Below the pieces are notes generated by a model. The model saw only the letters and a program-made list of their open reading frames with translations. It was not told the DNA's origin and made no database searches. The position numbers and the translations under genes were made by a program. This document shows positions 12,398 through 21,948 of a DNA stretch of 64,000 bases, piece after piece. The stretch is from the NCBI RefSeq assembly GCF_001039355.2, contig NW_019775069.1:956027-1020026 (forward strand). Reading direction: 5' to 3'. The stretch's first letter is position 1. Each line of letters opens with the position of its first letter. The DNA is from Lingula anatina. Taxonomy: Eukaryota > Brachiopoda > Lingulata > Lingulida > Lingulidae.

Positions 12398-12424
12398 TGA
12401 CGTGATACGCTGCCATGGTAACAG
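12398..12424. promoter_or_regulatory. possible CRE-like and RFX X-box-like site
   Basis: TGACGTGA at 12398-12405 is followed four bases later by GCTGCCATGGTAACAG, a near-palindromic match to the X-box bound by RFX factors (consensus close to GTTGCCATGGTAAC). The site lies in the 5' region of the nuclear receptor. A chance match cannot be excluded. Confidence 0.3.
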
Positions 12425-12598
12425 GTTGTCAAATCCTTAATAAATATCAATATGCATATAAATGTGAATACTAGGAAAATATACAGGTAAAATTGCACAT
12501 GTAATAAGTCATGCAGATATTAGATATGCGGGTAGCCTTTCCATATCCCTGCATATTACCACATTTTAAAAAGAAGTTCACCCTCATGGATCATATTT

Positions 12599-12599
<1 letters not shown>

Positions 12600-12632
<33 letters not shown>
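12600..12632. repeat. (TA)n microsatellite
   Basis: Sixteen TA units, just before the tandem repeat at 12.73 kb. Confidence 0.95.
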
Positions 12633-12633
<1 letters not shown>

Positions 12634-12727
12634 CAATGTTTGGGTCCTACATGTATAATTATAAAATATAATCTTCCTTATAAAAAAGTACTGATGAAAA
12701 AATGCTAAATGTAAAGAAAAAAAACAC

Positions 12728-13205
12728 ACCCCCTCCAGGGACAGCCCGACCCTCATGGGCATATAAATTTTGAAGGGCCCTTCTACATATCTACTACTAA
12801 TGAGAAAGGTCTATCAATCCCAAAAGTTCCAACTTCCTTGAGCACTCTTATGTTCAAGGAGGAGATGCCAAAGTTTACAGTGAGCAAAAATTACTACCAG
12901 CCACCCCCTTCAAACCTTGGATAGCCCAACCCCCAGTTGCACTAAAATTTTAAAAGGCCCATGTACACCCCTGATTATAGGTCTATCAATACCCAATGTT
13001 GAACTTCTTCACTCTAATGGTCTAGGAGGAGATAGCAGAAATTACAATATGAAAAAAAATTAACCTCATCCCCTCAGGGGCAGCCCAATCCCCAGGTGCA
13101 CTGAAATTCCAAGTGCCCATGCACATTCCTGATGAAAGTCATCAATCACCAAAGTTTCACATTCTTCACTCTACTAGGAGGCGATAGCAGAAATAACTAA
13201 CACAG
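12728..13205. repeat. tandem array of three ~140-175-bp monomers
   Basis: Three consecutive degenerate copies begin near 12728, 12902 and 13066. Each opens with a C-rich block (CCCCCTCCAGGGACAGCCC, CCACCCCCTTCAAACC, CCCCTCAGGGGCAGCCC), followed by GGTCTATCAAT or GTCATCAATC, then AACTTCTTCACTC and AGGAGGAGAT(A)GC. No reading frame spans the array, so it is satellite-like non-coding DNA. Confidence 0.8.
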
Positions 13206-13336
13206 AGATGCACATATGGACAAGTTAACATGATCCCCGACTCTTGTCACCAAAGTGCAGGGATAATAACTTGGAAGTCATTAAAAAGTTCAACTGAGGC
13301 TGCTATCACATTTCACGGTACTGTACTTATATGTAT

Positions 13337-13522
13337 GACCCCATTTCCAGAAATTAGATCGATCTACTTTAGATCGACCTAACTCCCTGGGGGTTCACGC
13401 TAAATAGCTGTCAGCCGAGCGGACACAAATTTTAATTACCCCCTTACAGCTTGTAGTAGGCGGGACGGACATTTAAGCCAGATTATCTGACAGTACGATC
13501 TAAAAGCTCTGGGAATACAGCC
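13337..13522. mobile_element. palindromic AGATCGATCT element, copy 2
   Basis: Ends GACCCCATTTCCAG and CTGGGAATACAGCC form the terminal inverted repeats, flanked by TAT on both sides. The left arm (AGATCGACCTAACTCCCTGG, GCTGTCAGCCGAGCGGACAC) and core (TTAATTACCCCCTTACAGC) are intact. The right arm is shortened: CTGACAGTACGATCTAAAAG joins directly, without the GTGAGACTCCCCACAGGG block, so this is an internally deleted copy. Confidence 0.8.
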
Positions 13523-13699
13523 TATGTGTTAACCTTTAAAAAGATTGACAACTATTTTTTTTATTAAAATAGCCAGACTATTATACTGCATTTCTGTAAA
13601 TGATTCATAGAATCCTATGCTCCACACAGCTACTGACTTCAAATTGACCTTGTGACTTTATATGAAGCAAAAACCCCGAAGCATAAATACAGACTTTAC

Positions 13700-13705
<6 letters not shown>

Positions 13706-13743
<38 letters not shown>

Positions 13744-13764
13744 CATATATACATATATATATAT
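13706..13764. repeat. (AT)n microsatellite
   Basis: Long AT dinucleotide run with a few AC interruptions. Confidence 0.95.
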
Positions 13765-14207
13765 TGCACTCTGCTAAAAGGGCCTCAAGCTTACATAGTA
13801 ATTCATCAATCAATGACATGTAATCAAGAGTGTGCATTATCACCTTTTGTTGTCTTCATGGTTTTCGCTCTAACTTTCGCAGGCTCAGTAAATACAATGC
13901 AATAAAAAAAATTAATAAGTGTGCAAGAAACATCAATACATGTTTCCTGAGACAACTGAGACTTCACCTGACTAGTTAATTGGTAAACCAAATATCTGGA
14001 TTCTGCCTAGTGACATCCAACAGGAAAAGCCACCAATACCCTTGACTGTAAGAAAACACAAAACCCTTGGGAAACCTCGCCTAAAATCTCTCATAACTGA
14101 ACAAAAAGTATAAAGCTAACTTCATAACCATAGCAAAAATACACCAAATGTATATACCTCATACATATTTTTTCAATAAAACAATTGCCACTTTATTTTA
14201 CAATACA

Positions 14208-14211
<4 letters not shown>

Positions 14212-14249
<38 letters not shown>
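14212..14249. repeat. (AC)n microsatellite
   Basis: Nineteen AC units in spacer DNA. Confidence 0.95.
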
Positions 14250-14252
<3 letters not shown>

Positions 14253-14553
14253 GATAAGATAACATTCTCTACATAGTAAGACAGATAAAGTGAACCAAAA
14301 GCCCTACCTGAAAATACATATTTCCATGTTTTGTATTCTAAATTGCACAGAATGTGAATACCATTCTAAACATGCGGGGATTTGCCTATCATATGTCAAT
14401 TTTTGAGATAATTTTACATGATGAGAAACTTGAAGATAATTTGTTCCGGATAAAGCATAGTGATAAACCACGCTTTTTTTTCTTACATGCGTCACTGCAG
14501 CAAAATTAATCTGAGTCTGGTTAGAATTACTGAAGGTTCACTGTATACATATA

Positions 14554-14557
<4 letters not shown>

Positions 14558-14621
<64 letters not shown>
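14558..14621. repeat. poly-A run followed by (TA)n
   Basis: About 30 A then about 17 TA units. An A-tail next to TA repeats could be the end of a retroposed sequence, but nothing recognisable precedes it. Confidence 0.85.
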
Positions 14622-14624
<3 letters not shown>

Positions 14625-15286
14625 GTATTATTACATATAATATTATGATTGTAATTTCTATTGATCTTTATGTTTGTCTTTGCCTCTACTTATAGTTTCA
14701 ATTAACTGTTTCAGTACTTTCAATAAATGTCAACAGAGAGAGTATTCATTCATGATTCATTAATACCTCACTTGACCCACATCTCGAGACAAACACCTTG
14801 ACTAGCCTACAAATTTACAATTTAGCTTCACTAGATTCATTTTCTCAAAAAATTAATACACGAACAACCATTTGTAACGTTTCTGCTAAGCCTGTGTTCA
14901 AGAGATGTACAATCTTACAAATACTTACCTAATCAGAAAATTTTAAAGCTATTTCTTATAAATGATCCAGCTAGCTGAGCAGTTCGCATGAATGTGGACC
15001 GCAGTACGAAAGGCAGGTGCTGTGCTCAGGAACTGAACAGGTCAGTGTGTTCTCACATTTATAGCTTCGTTTCGACACTTGCTTTATCTGTGGTAAAGAA
15101 AGAAAAATATATATTAAGTGATGTACACAAATAAAACTGCATTTGATATTGTTTTTTAATGAAAAATATAACAGGTTTGTGGTGAATTATTTACCGTACA
15201 CGTAGCACAAATACTCTACTAGCTTCGACAGTCTGCCTGGACAGGAATAAAAATTCAGACAAGGTGGCGCGACTCGGTGGAATGGG

Positions 15287-15328
15287 TCAATATTATCAAG
15301 GAGTTATATGTTATAACTCCTTGATATT
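15287..15328. repeat. hairpin-forming inverted repeat in the AVEN 5' region
   Basis: ATCAAGGAGTTATA and TATAACTCCTTGAT are separated by only a few bases, giving near-perfect arms of 14-18 bp. It lies about 300 bp before the first AVEN coding exon, in DNA that probably includes the promoter. Confidence 0.7.
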
Positions 15329-15623
15329 ATCGACAAGAAAAATGTTTTTGAATTAAATACTGGTATATAAGGTAAGGAACACCTTAACCTTGGACCCAGA
15401 TACATTGTACAAATATAATATAAATTTAGCAGGGCGCCAGGCCTTTTAAAACAAATCAACTCGGATGACAAGGAACAGTTGTTTCATTTTGAAAGTTTGA
15501 ATATCGGCTAATGTTAGTATTTTTTGCGAAGTTACTGTCAGTCAGTGACCCTGTATGTTACCTTTGATCTGCACTTAGTAATATTTTATTTATGAGACTT
15601 CATATTTCTTCTTTAAATTGCAG

Positions 15624-15830
15624 CCATCTCCATTCAAGATGAGACCCGATGAACACAAGAAAAAGAGAAGTAGCCAGTACAAAAAGAGCCATCCCAAAGT
15701 TGCTAATAAAAAGAACCATGGTCAAGATGTCATAACAGGAAATAAAGGCGAAAGAAACCCAAAAATTCAAGCACAACATGGTTCACTTCCTGTTGTTGAC
15801 AAATTGATTGGAGGTGCTGATATAGTTGAG
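15624..15830 (+). CDS. AVEN: AVEN first coding exon, upstream copy (2a)
   Basis: A 207-base exon with acceptor TTAAATTGCAG and donor GAG|GTACAC. It contains ATG at 15639 and a lysine-rich stretch (MRPDEHKKKRSSQYKKSH). The exon starts and ends in phase 0. It is nearly identical to 16979-17191, including flanking intron, differing by a few substitutions and by lacking a six-base insert (two codons) near its 3' end. It could be a mutually exclusive first coding exon or be included together with the second copy without shifting the frame. Confidence 0.75.
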
Positions 15831-16362
15831 GTACACTGAAATTTGTGGTACAGCTGTATATAGACTTTATGTCTCCTCCATCTCAGTGTACCACAAACTT
15901 TTATAGTCTCATTCATAGCAAGAAAGAAGGCAACAAGGAATATTGTTTGTTTGTGATTTGGCCAAACCAGGCCGCTTTTATTATATAACTCCTCTATCCT
16001 AATCGTATTAACAATAATAACAATGTAGCAAATTGTTGCCTGTATTAAATGTTATGGCCTTAGGGATAAAAATTATATATCAAATATTCAATGAGACTCA
16101 TCATCCTAAAAATTACCATGCGACGAGTCAGCAAAAGTTATTATTTACCAACAATTTTGCACAAATTTCATTTGTGGGGTTGCAAAGAGGCCCCCACTAT
16201 GTCGAATATTCAATAACACTAGTTACCCTAAGCAGTGATTCAGTATAAACTACGGTATTGCATCCAATTCAGCTTGTCTGATTGCAAAGGCGAGGCCGAT
16301 GCATTGCCTATTGCAGGATTCTCAATACAAATCTACATAAGTACTGGCATGACAATGCTGTT

Positions 16363-16363
16363 N
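16363..16363. other. single N (probable contig join)
   Basis: One ambiguous base between the two copies of the AVEN exon. Together with single Ns at 23474 and 57378 it looks like a join inserted by assembly, not a miscalled base. Confidence 0.5.
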
Positions 16364-16779
16364 TTCGAAAATCGGCATGATCGGGCCACTGTTTTAGTAG
16401 TTATGCTTTTTTCTTCACTTTTCAGCATATATGCAACACAGTAAATACAATATAAGAAAAACAGATGGGCCAATTGTCATGAAACTCACAGGAGTGGTCA
16501 TTCCTGCTAAAACGCAGGTTGAGTTCAAAAATCAGCTTAATCGGGCCATTATTTCAAAGAAATGCCGTTTTTTCACATTTCCTCAGATTCATTTCTTAGG
16601 CATGTTAACAGTTTCATTATTTAATTAATAAGATACGTAAAAGTGTTTGTTTGGCATTTCCTGCATCTTTACAACATTATTAGTTGATTATGTAAAAATG
16701 ATGGTAAACTTGTTATCGTGTATTGTGTAATAAAGTTTCAAAAATGGAAATAAACTCATATAATTGCAGTTTGTCAGAT

Positions 16780-16886
16780 TCAATCATTAAAATTTTGCAT
16801 CAGAATTGACAGTAGCCTATTTTGTGCATAGTTATTTCCTGTTTTTTGTCTGTACATTTGACAGCTTTGCTGCCTTGTTTGAGAAG
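16780..16886. repeat. dispersed repeat fragment shared with 55.0 and 59.1 kb
   Basis: Contains ATCAGAATTGACA, CCTATTTTGTGCAT and TGTCTGTACATTTGACAGC followed by TTTGCTGCCTTGTT. The same blocks in the same order occur at about 55000-55090 and 59100-59185. The fragment ends exactly where the second AVEN exon duplication begins (16889). Confidence 0.75.
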
Positions 16887-16993
16887 TAACTGTCAGTCAG
16901 TGACCCTGTATGTTACCTTTGATCTGCACTTAGTAATATTTTATTTATGAGACTTCATATTTCTTCTTTTAATTGCAGCCATCTCCATTCAAG

Positions 16994-19900
16994 ATGAGAC
17001 CCGATGAACACAAGAAAAAGAGAAGTAGCCAGTACAAAAAGAGCCATCCCAAAGTTGCTAATAAAAAGAACCATGGTCAAGATGTGATAACAGGAAATAA
17101 AGGCGAAAGAAACCCAAAAATTCAAGCACAACATGGGTCACTACCTGTTGTTGACAAATTGATTGGAGGTGCTGATATACATGTAGTTGAGGTACACTGA
17201 ATTTTGTGGTATATAGACTTCATGTGGAATTGCATCACATGCTTGCCACCTCTCGGTTGCCAAGAATTTCTTTACAAATAAATGTGGAAGTATGTTGTGA
17301 AATTTTAGCAAGATTTCAGATAGATCCTCTAATGACATATTTAAAACAGACCATGAGGGAGTCTTTAGAAGCAATCTGACACATGGTTCATCATCAGTTT
17401 TATAAGAATGATGAAATTAGATCTCAAATTGTACACAAAAAAGCTGGAGAAGTTTGCTTTTGCAGATGTCTGTTATTCGTTTCAGTACATGACTTATTTT
17501 CTATATAGAGAACTTCCCTTTATGATAAATCAGTAAGAAATTTTCATTACTGTGTTTATTTCAGAACAAACATGAGTACCCTAAGAGAACAATCCAAAGA
17601 AAAATTGAAAGCAGTTGGAATAGCTATGAAATTGAGGAGGATGACCCTGTTAGTGATGGGTTAAGGGGTACAGACTTTCAGATTTTAATAAGTGCTAATG
17701 GTAAGAACACAGGCTTGAAAAAACTGCCGTTGTAATTTGCTTAAAGGTTCCCTTTTAGGGAGATTAAAAAATCTTATCCCATGCTTAAGTGATGTTTTTT
17801 TTCAAATTCTGTCATCCTGATCTCAGTTTTTGCATGACTTATGGCTGTATTCCCAGAGCTTTTAGATCGATCTATCCCTGCGGGGAGTCTTACAAGATAA
17901 CTGTCAGATAATCTGGCTTATATGTCCGTCCCGCCTACTACAAGCTGTAAGGGGGTAATTAACTTTCGTGTCCGCCCGGCTGACAGCTATTTAGCGTGAA
18001 CCCCCAGGGAGTTAGGTCGATCTAAAGTAGATCGATCTAATCTCTGGAAATGGGGTCTTATGATTTAAAACTGTTTCAAGATGGTTGATGGGCAGCAAGG
18101 TTTTTCAGGAGGTACCTAGTAAATTTGATTAATTTTTTTTGTGACAGTAATTTATGGCATTTAAAAGTTGAAATATGATCGGAAGTAGTATTTGTGCTCA
18201 GATTAGTTCAACAAGAAGTGGTTTATTTTCTTTACATGTGTTAAAAATCCTATGCTTTGTTGGTTTAATATGCACAGTCAACTCTGCATAACTTTTTACC
18301 TTTCAACTTTTGTAAAAATTTGTAGAATTTGTAGAATATATTTTAGTATAGTTTCTTTTATGATACATTGCCTAACTTGTAATGTGTTAGTCCAAATATT
18401 GCACAACTTGTTCAGAATTCTTTTAAAATTACTCAGCATAACTTTTACACCCATTTCTCCAAAAATTTTATGGCATGTTCTTAACAGCAAAAAATCTTCC
18501 AGGAAAATCAGTGTCCAGTGAAAGCACATATTAATGTACTTGTGACATGTTGTGAACAAATGTCCTGTCCACCCCTCAAGGAAACCAGCCAACACAAGCA
18601 TCAAGCTTATATTCCTCCCTCCAAACATCCATACATGTTGAGGAATTTTTGTTTGCTTTATAGGCATTATAAAGTTAAATAAAAGGAAGACTTTTAAATA
18701 ATTTTATGCAAGTAAGCATGTTTTTCTGAAATTCCAGATAGTTCAGATTCCCAGTTTCGTTTGAAAGATGAGAAAGACTGGGAAGAAGAGGAAGGGATAG
18801 CGTGCATTGCCATTGACTGTAATAACATAGCAGCTGCTTTACAATGTGTACCACTATATAAGAGACTAAACATTGAAAAGTCATTGTTTGAGGTTGGTGA
18901 TAAGGTTTTAAAGTTAAAGGGATAATAACTCTTTGTATGAGATCTATATTTCACAATAAAAACATTGTGAACAATTCATAGAAATATAATATATTCTGTA
19001 ATACCACAAAAACTACAGTTATAGCTATTATTCTGATATCTGAGCTTGTCTTTAGACCACGTGACCTTCATTGATGGCTATACTCTGTTATAATCTCTTA
19101 AGAGATTATAACAAAAAAAAAAAAAAGAAACATTTTAGAAAAAAACCAGGGACTAACTTTGAATGTAAAAATGGATTCATTAACCATTGGTTAGTATGGG
19201 AAAATTGTTGTTTACTCCAGGAAAATTCATTTTTTGGCCAACCCTTTAAGCTGCCATTTACTTGTGAACTAGAGGTTTTGTGGTTATTCTGCCTTTTTAT
19301 GTTTAGCATAATTTCTCTTGTATGTAGAATTTTTTTTTGCTTTTTTAATTTTAACTTTGAAAATAAGCAATTTTATGTTGTTAACATTCACATATATGAT
19401 GCAATTTTATTGGACTTGCAGGAGGAACAGCTGAAACAAATTGAAGAAAGTGCACGCTTGAATGCTGACTTATACAAACAAGACAATAATTTCAGACCAA
19501 GTGTTGCATCACAGAGGACTGAAACGTTAAATATAAAAGACAATGCTCCAGGTTTAAATTTACAACAAAAAGATAAAATTTATGCTAAAACAACAGCAAC
19601 AGGAAATGATTGTCCCATTCCAGATAACAATACAAAAATCTCAAGTGAAAATCTGGAAGAGGACTTAGATTACTTGTTATCTTTAGATGTGCCAAATAAA
19701 ACAGACCAGACTTTACACAAGGATGGAACAAAGTGTGAAGGTACTGAACCACATTTATTTGTAATGATAATCTGTTACTAATTCAAGACTTTGCAGAAAA
19801 GTCTTATGCACATTTTGCTTGTTTTAATCTTTTGACAAAATTCAGAAAGCTTTACTCACCTCATTAGTCTAGATTAGAATAGACAAGATCATGATGTATG

Positions 19901-20150
19901 ATGAAAATAAACCTAATGCTTATTCAGCCAGAAAAAAATTAGCAGAAAAGTCTGTTTTGTAAATGCAATATTTTATTGGTACATCAAGACATTTTTTGTC
20001 TTTCACATCTTGACTGTGAAAAGAAGTTAATGGTATATAAATATTTCACATCTTTTGTTTGTACTTTTTATCTGTTTAACAGATTATTTGATCTTATTTA
20101 CAGATGGCACAAATTTGGAGGACTGGTTAGACAGCGTACTAGACGATTAG
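16994..20150 (+). CDS. AVEN: cell death regulator Aven homologue
   Basis: Aven inhibits apoptosis through Apaf-1 and Bcl-xL and also activates ATM (known for the vertebrate protein). Using the downstream exon copy, exons 16994-17191, 17565-17700, 18738-18892, 19422-19740 and 20104-20150 join in phase into 284 aa (human 362). Diagnostic stretches are RGTDFQILISANGDSSDSQF with KDEKDWEEEE (human GTDFSVLLSSAGDSFSQF), ALQCVPLYKRLNIEKS, the acidic ENLEEDLDYLLSLD and the C-terminal NLEDWLDSVLDD (human ELEDWLDSMIS). The human RGG-rich N-terminus is absent and replaced by a lysine-rich one. Transcription probably starts in a non-coding exon upstream of 15.6 kb. The gene diverges from the nuclear receptor and converges on the C6orf120 homologue. 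Confidence 0.88.
17843..18057. mobile_element. palindromic AGATCGATCT element, copy 3 (TTAT duplication)
   Basis: A well preserved 215-bp copy inside an AVEN intron. The ends GGCTGTATTCCCAGAG and CTCTGGAAATGGGGTC are imperfect inverted repeats, and TTAT lies immediately outside both. Both internal arms are complete, so nearly the whole element can fold into one hairpin around GTAAGGGGGTAATTAAC. It is oriented opposite to copies 1 and 2. Confidence 0.85.
19087..19112. repeat. perfect 26-bp palindrome
   Basis: GTTATAATCTCTTAAG with its exact reverse complement gives a perfect 26-base palindrome centred on CTTAAG in an AVEN intron, followed by an A-tract. Function unknown; it could be a nested transposon end or a cruciform-prone site. 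Confidence 0.9.
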
Positions 20151-21315
20151 GCCAGCTGGCACTCACCTCACTCAGAATCAGTAGTGTCTTAAAAGTCAAC
20201 AGTGGTGCCAAAAAATCAAACTTTTTATGAATTGAAGAATTGTTAACATTCAGTCCAATAAGAAATTAGACTTGTTAAGTTTATCAAAACACCAATACTC
20301 TAGCTAAAAACTCCCCAGTGTGTTCTCCGAGACAAACTGTGCTGGTTCCTGTCATGCATGGTATATATATATATAAATCTGTAGAAAAATATACACTGTC
20401 TAGGCAATGTTCCTTTGTAGACTGGGATGTTTAAGGGAAAAATTTAATACAGACACAGCTGACCATGACTTGAACTTTTATTTCAATAAGGCAGGTGGGA
20501 AGTTGATGAATTTATTGCTTCACATTTTACAGATTTTACTGGATTCATGAAAAAAGTTACAAAATTTGTCAGTGATAAAATACCCCTAGGAACTTTCAAA
20601 GCAAGCAATTAAGTGCATAGATATCATCAAATCAGTTGAAATTTGCTTCAACTGCAGCATAATGTATACTTTTATGTAAAATAAATATATCATATCTCTT
20701 CTTCTTATTTGATGTATAGACAAGAGGTAATACATGTACTGAAATATCATTTTTTTTTTTTTGCGTGTGAGTGACAACATCCTCTACAAATAGATTTAAT
20801 CGAATAACTAACAATCCAGAATAAAAGAAAAAAAGTTCTAAGACAAACTGCACTTAAAAAGTACAAGTATACAACAGTTACAAATGAAAATGAAGTGGTT
20901 TTTGAGAAGGGCTCTACCATCCTCCTTAACGACAAATTTCAAGAATTACTAGAAAAGCACTTCGAGAGCGCAGACCTCCGCCAAGGCAGCAATTTTTGAT
21001 TATTATTGATTGATTATTGATCCAGATCACCACCAAAAACTAATTGTCTCTTTCTTGGCCCACTTCTGACAGTTCCTGAAAATTTTTGAGTTATGTTGAT
21101 GACAGACAGACAAACAGACACATAGAGAAACAGAGGTGAAAACAACCTCCTTGGCAGAGCTAAAAATGTTCTGACGAGTGAGAATTTCCTCGAATCAAAC
21201 TATTTTTGAAAGAAAGTTAACTATTCTCAGATAAACTTTACTAATGTCATTAAAAATACTAGATGTGACTATTAATCAAAAGGGTTTGTATCACCACAAA
21301 TTCCATAATTATATC
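20151..21315. other. convergent 3' region between AVEN and the C6orf120 homologue
   Basis: Contains the 3' UTRs of two converging genes. A minus-strand AATAAA (plus TTTATT near 20478) may end the C6orf120 transcript. A mobile element with CCTCCGCCAAGG ends occupies 20974-21161. No coding exon seen. Confidence 0.6.
20974..21161. mobile_element. short non-autonomous element with CCTCCGCCAAGG / CCTTGGCAGAG ends
   Basis: Imperfect terminal inverted repeats (ACCTCCGCCAAGG versus AGCTCTGCCAAGG) enclose GATCCAGATCACCACCAAAA, TTCCTGAAAATTTTTGAGTT and a GACAGACAGACAAACAGACA run. This arrangement resembles a widespread family of short invertebrate transposon remnants. It lies 3' of AVEN and is non-coding. 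Confidence 0.6.
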
Positions 21316-21948
21316 TCAGGTCAAAATTTCAAAAACAAGTTTTAATATTGCCACAAGAATTGTCCATAACAATGATTCACTTTCTTCCTCATCTGAACCA
21401 GGCTTAGCAATTTCTTTTTTGGATACATGCTTTGAATCAGTTTTGTAGTGATCCTTCATACTGTATTTTTCACTAGCTTCTTCCAGATCCCCATATGTGT
21501 TATGAGCTGCCACCAATGTGTCATATGTCACTTCCTCTGGGCCTTCTGGTACTAATACAGATAACCTGTACTTAGACAGTTCCTTTAATGGATGCCCAAA
21601 GACTCCAATTCCTACAGGCCTCCGAAATTCCCTGCTGATATGAACTCTGTCTTCTCCGCATGTAATAGAACTAAGAACATTATCCTCATAGTCGGGAGTC
21701 AGAGTAGTGTCCGATACATAGAGATCTGCATCCCCTTCCAGGCTTTCAAGAAGGATTGTCACTGGTGTAGTGGGCCATTGGAGTCTATAAAATGTGAAGT
21801 TTCCCCCTCCAACTTCACCCACAAATCTGTCTAAAACTTGTTCTCCTTTGATCCTTTCATATTGTAGGATGATAATACTTAATAATAGTGCAGAGATTGG
21901 TTTCTTCTCAGTGATGCTATTAAACACTTTTAAGAAACTTGTCAACAT
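21316..21948 (-). CDS. C6orf120: UPF0669 protein C6orf120 homologue
   Basis: A 210-residue protein in one coding exon (human about 191 aa). The conserved UPF0669 core is clear: GDADLYVSDTTLTPDYED, CGEDRVHISREFRRPVGIGV followed by FGHP, and the hydrophobic tail ESLLWTILVAILKLVFEILT. The N-terminus has a hydrophobic segment (ISALLLSIIIL), consistent with the secretory signal of the family. The human protein is a secreted glycoprotein linked to T-cell apoptosis; the molecular activity is unknown and should not be assumed here. An acceptor (TTTTTTTCAG) at 21959 lies ten bases before the ATG, so a non-coding first exon lies upstream. It is head-to-head with STYX, 1,005 bp ATG to ATG. Confidence 0.9.
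   Translation of the reverse strand: MLTSFLKVFNSITEKKPISALLLSIIILQYERIKGEQVLDRFVGEVGGGNFTFYRLQWPTTPVTILLESLEGDADLYVSDTTLTPDYEDNVLSSITCGEDRVHISREFRRPVGIGVFGHPLKELSKYRLSVLVPEGPEEVTYDTLVAAHNTYGDLEEASEKYSMKDHYKTDSKHVSKKEIAKPGSDEEESESLLWTILVAILKLVFEILT

Larger units (their letters stand above)
10248..15530. other. 5' flank or 5' introns of the nuclear receptor and spacer to AVEN
   Basis: No exon with protein homology was recognised here. The first coding exon of the receptor has a strong acceptor (TTTTTTTCTTTAAG) just upstream of the ATG, so at least one non-coding 5' exon must lie in this interval. The interval holds five microsatellites, a three-unit tandem repeat (12.7-13.2 kb), a palindromic element (13.3-13.5 kb), and near 15.2-15.3 kb a CpG-bearing stretch with a hairpin that may be promoter DNA for AVEN and/or the receptor. 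Confidence 0.6.
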
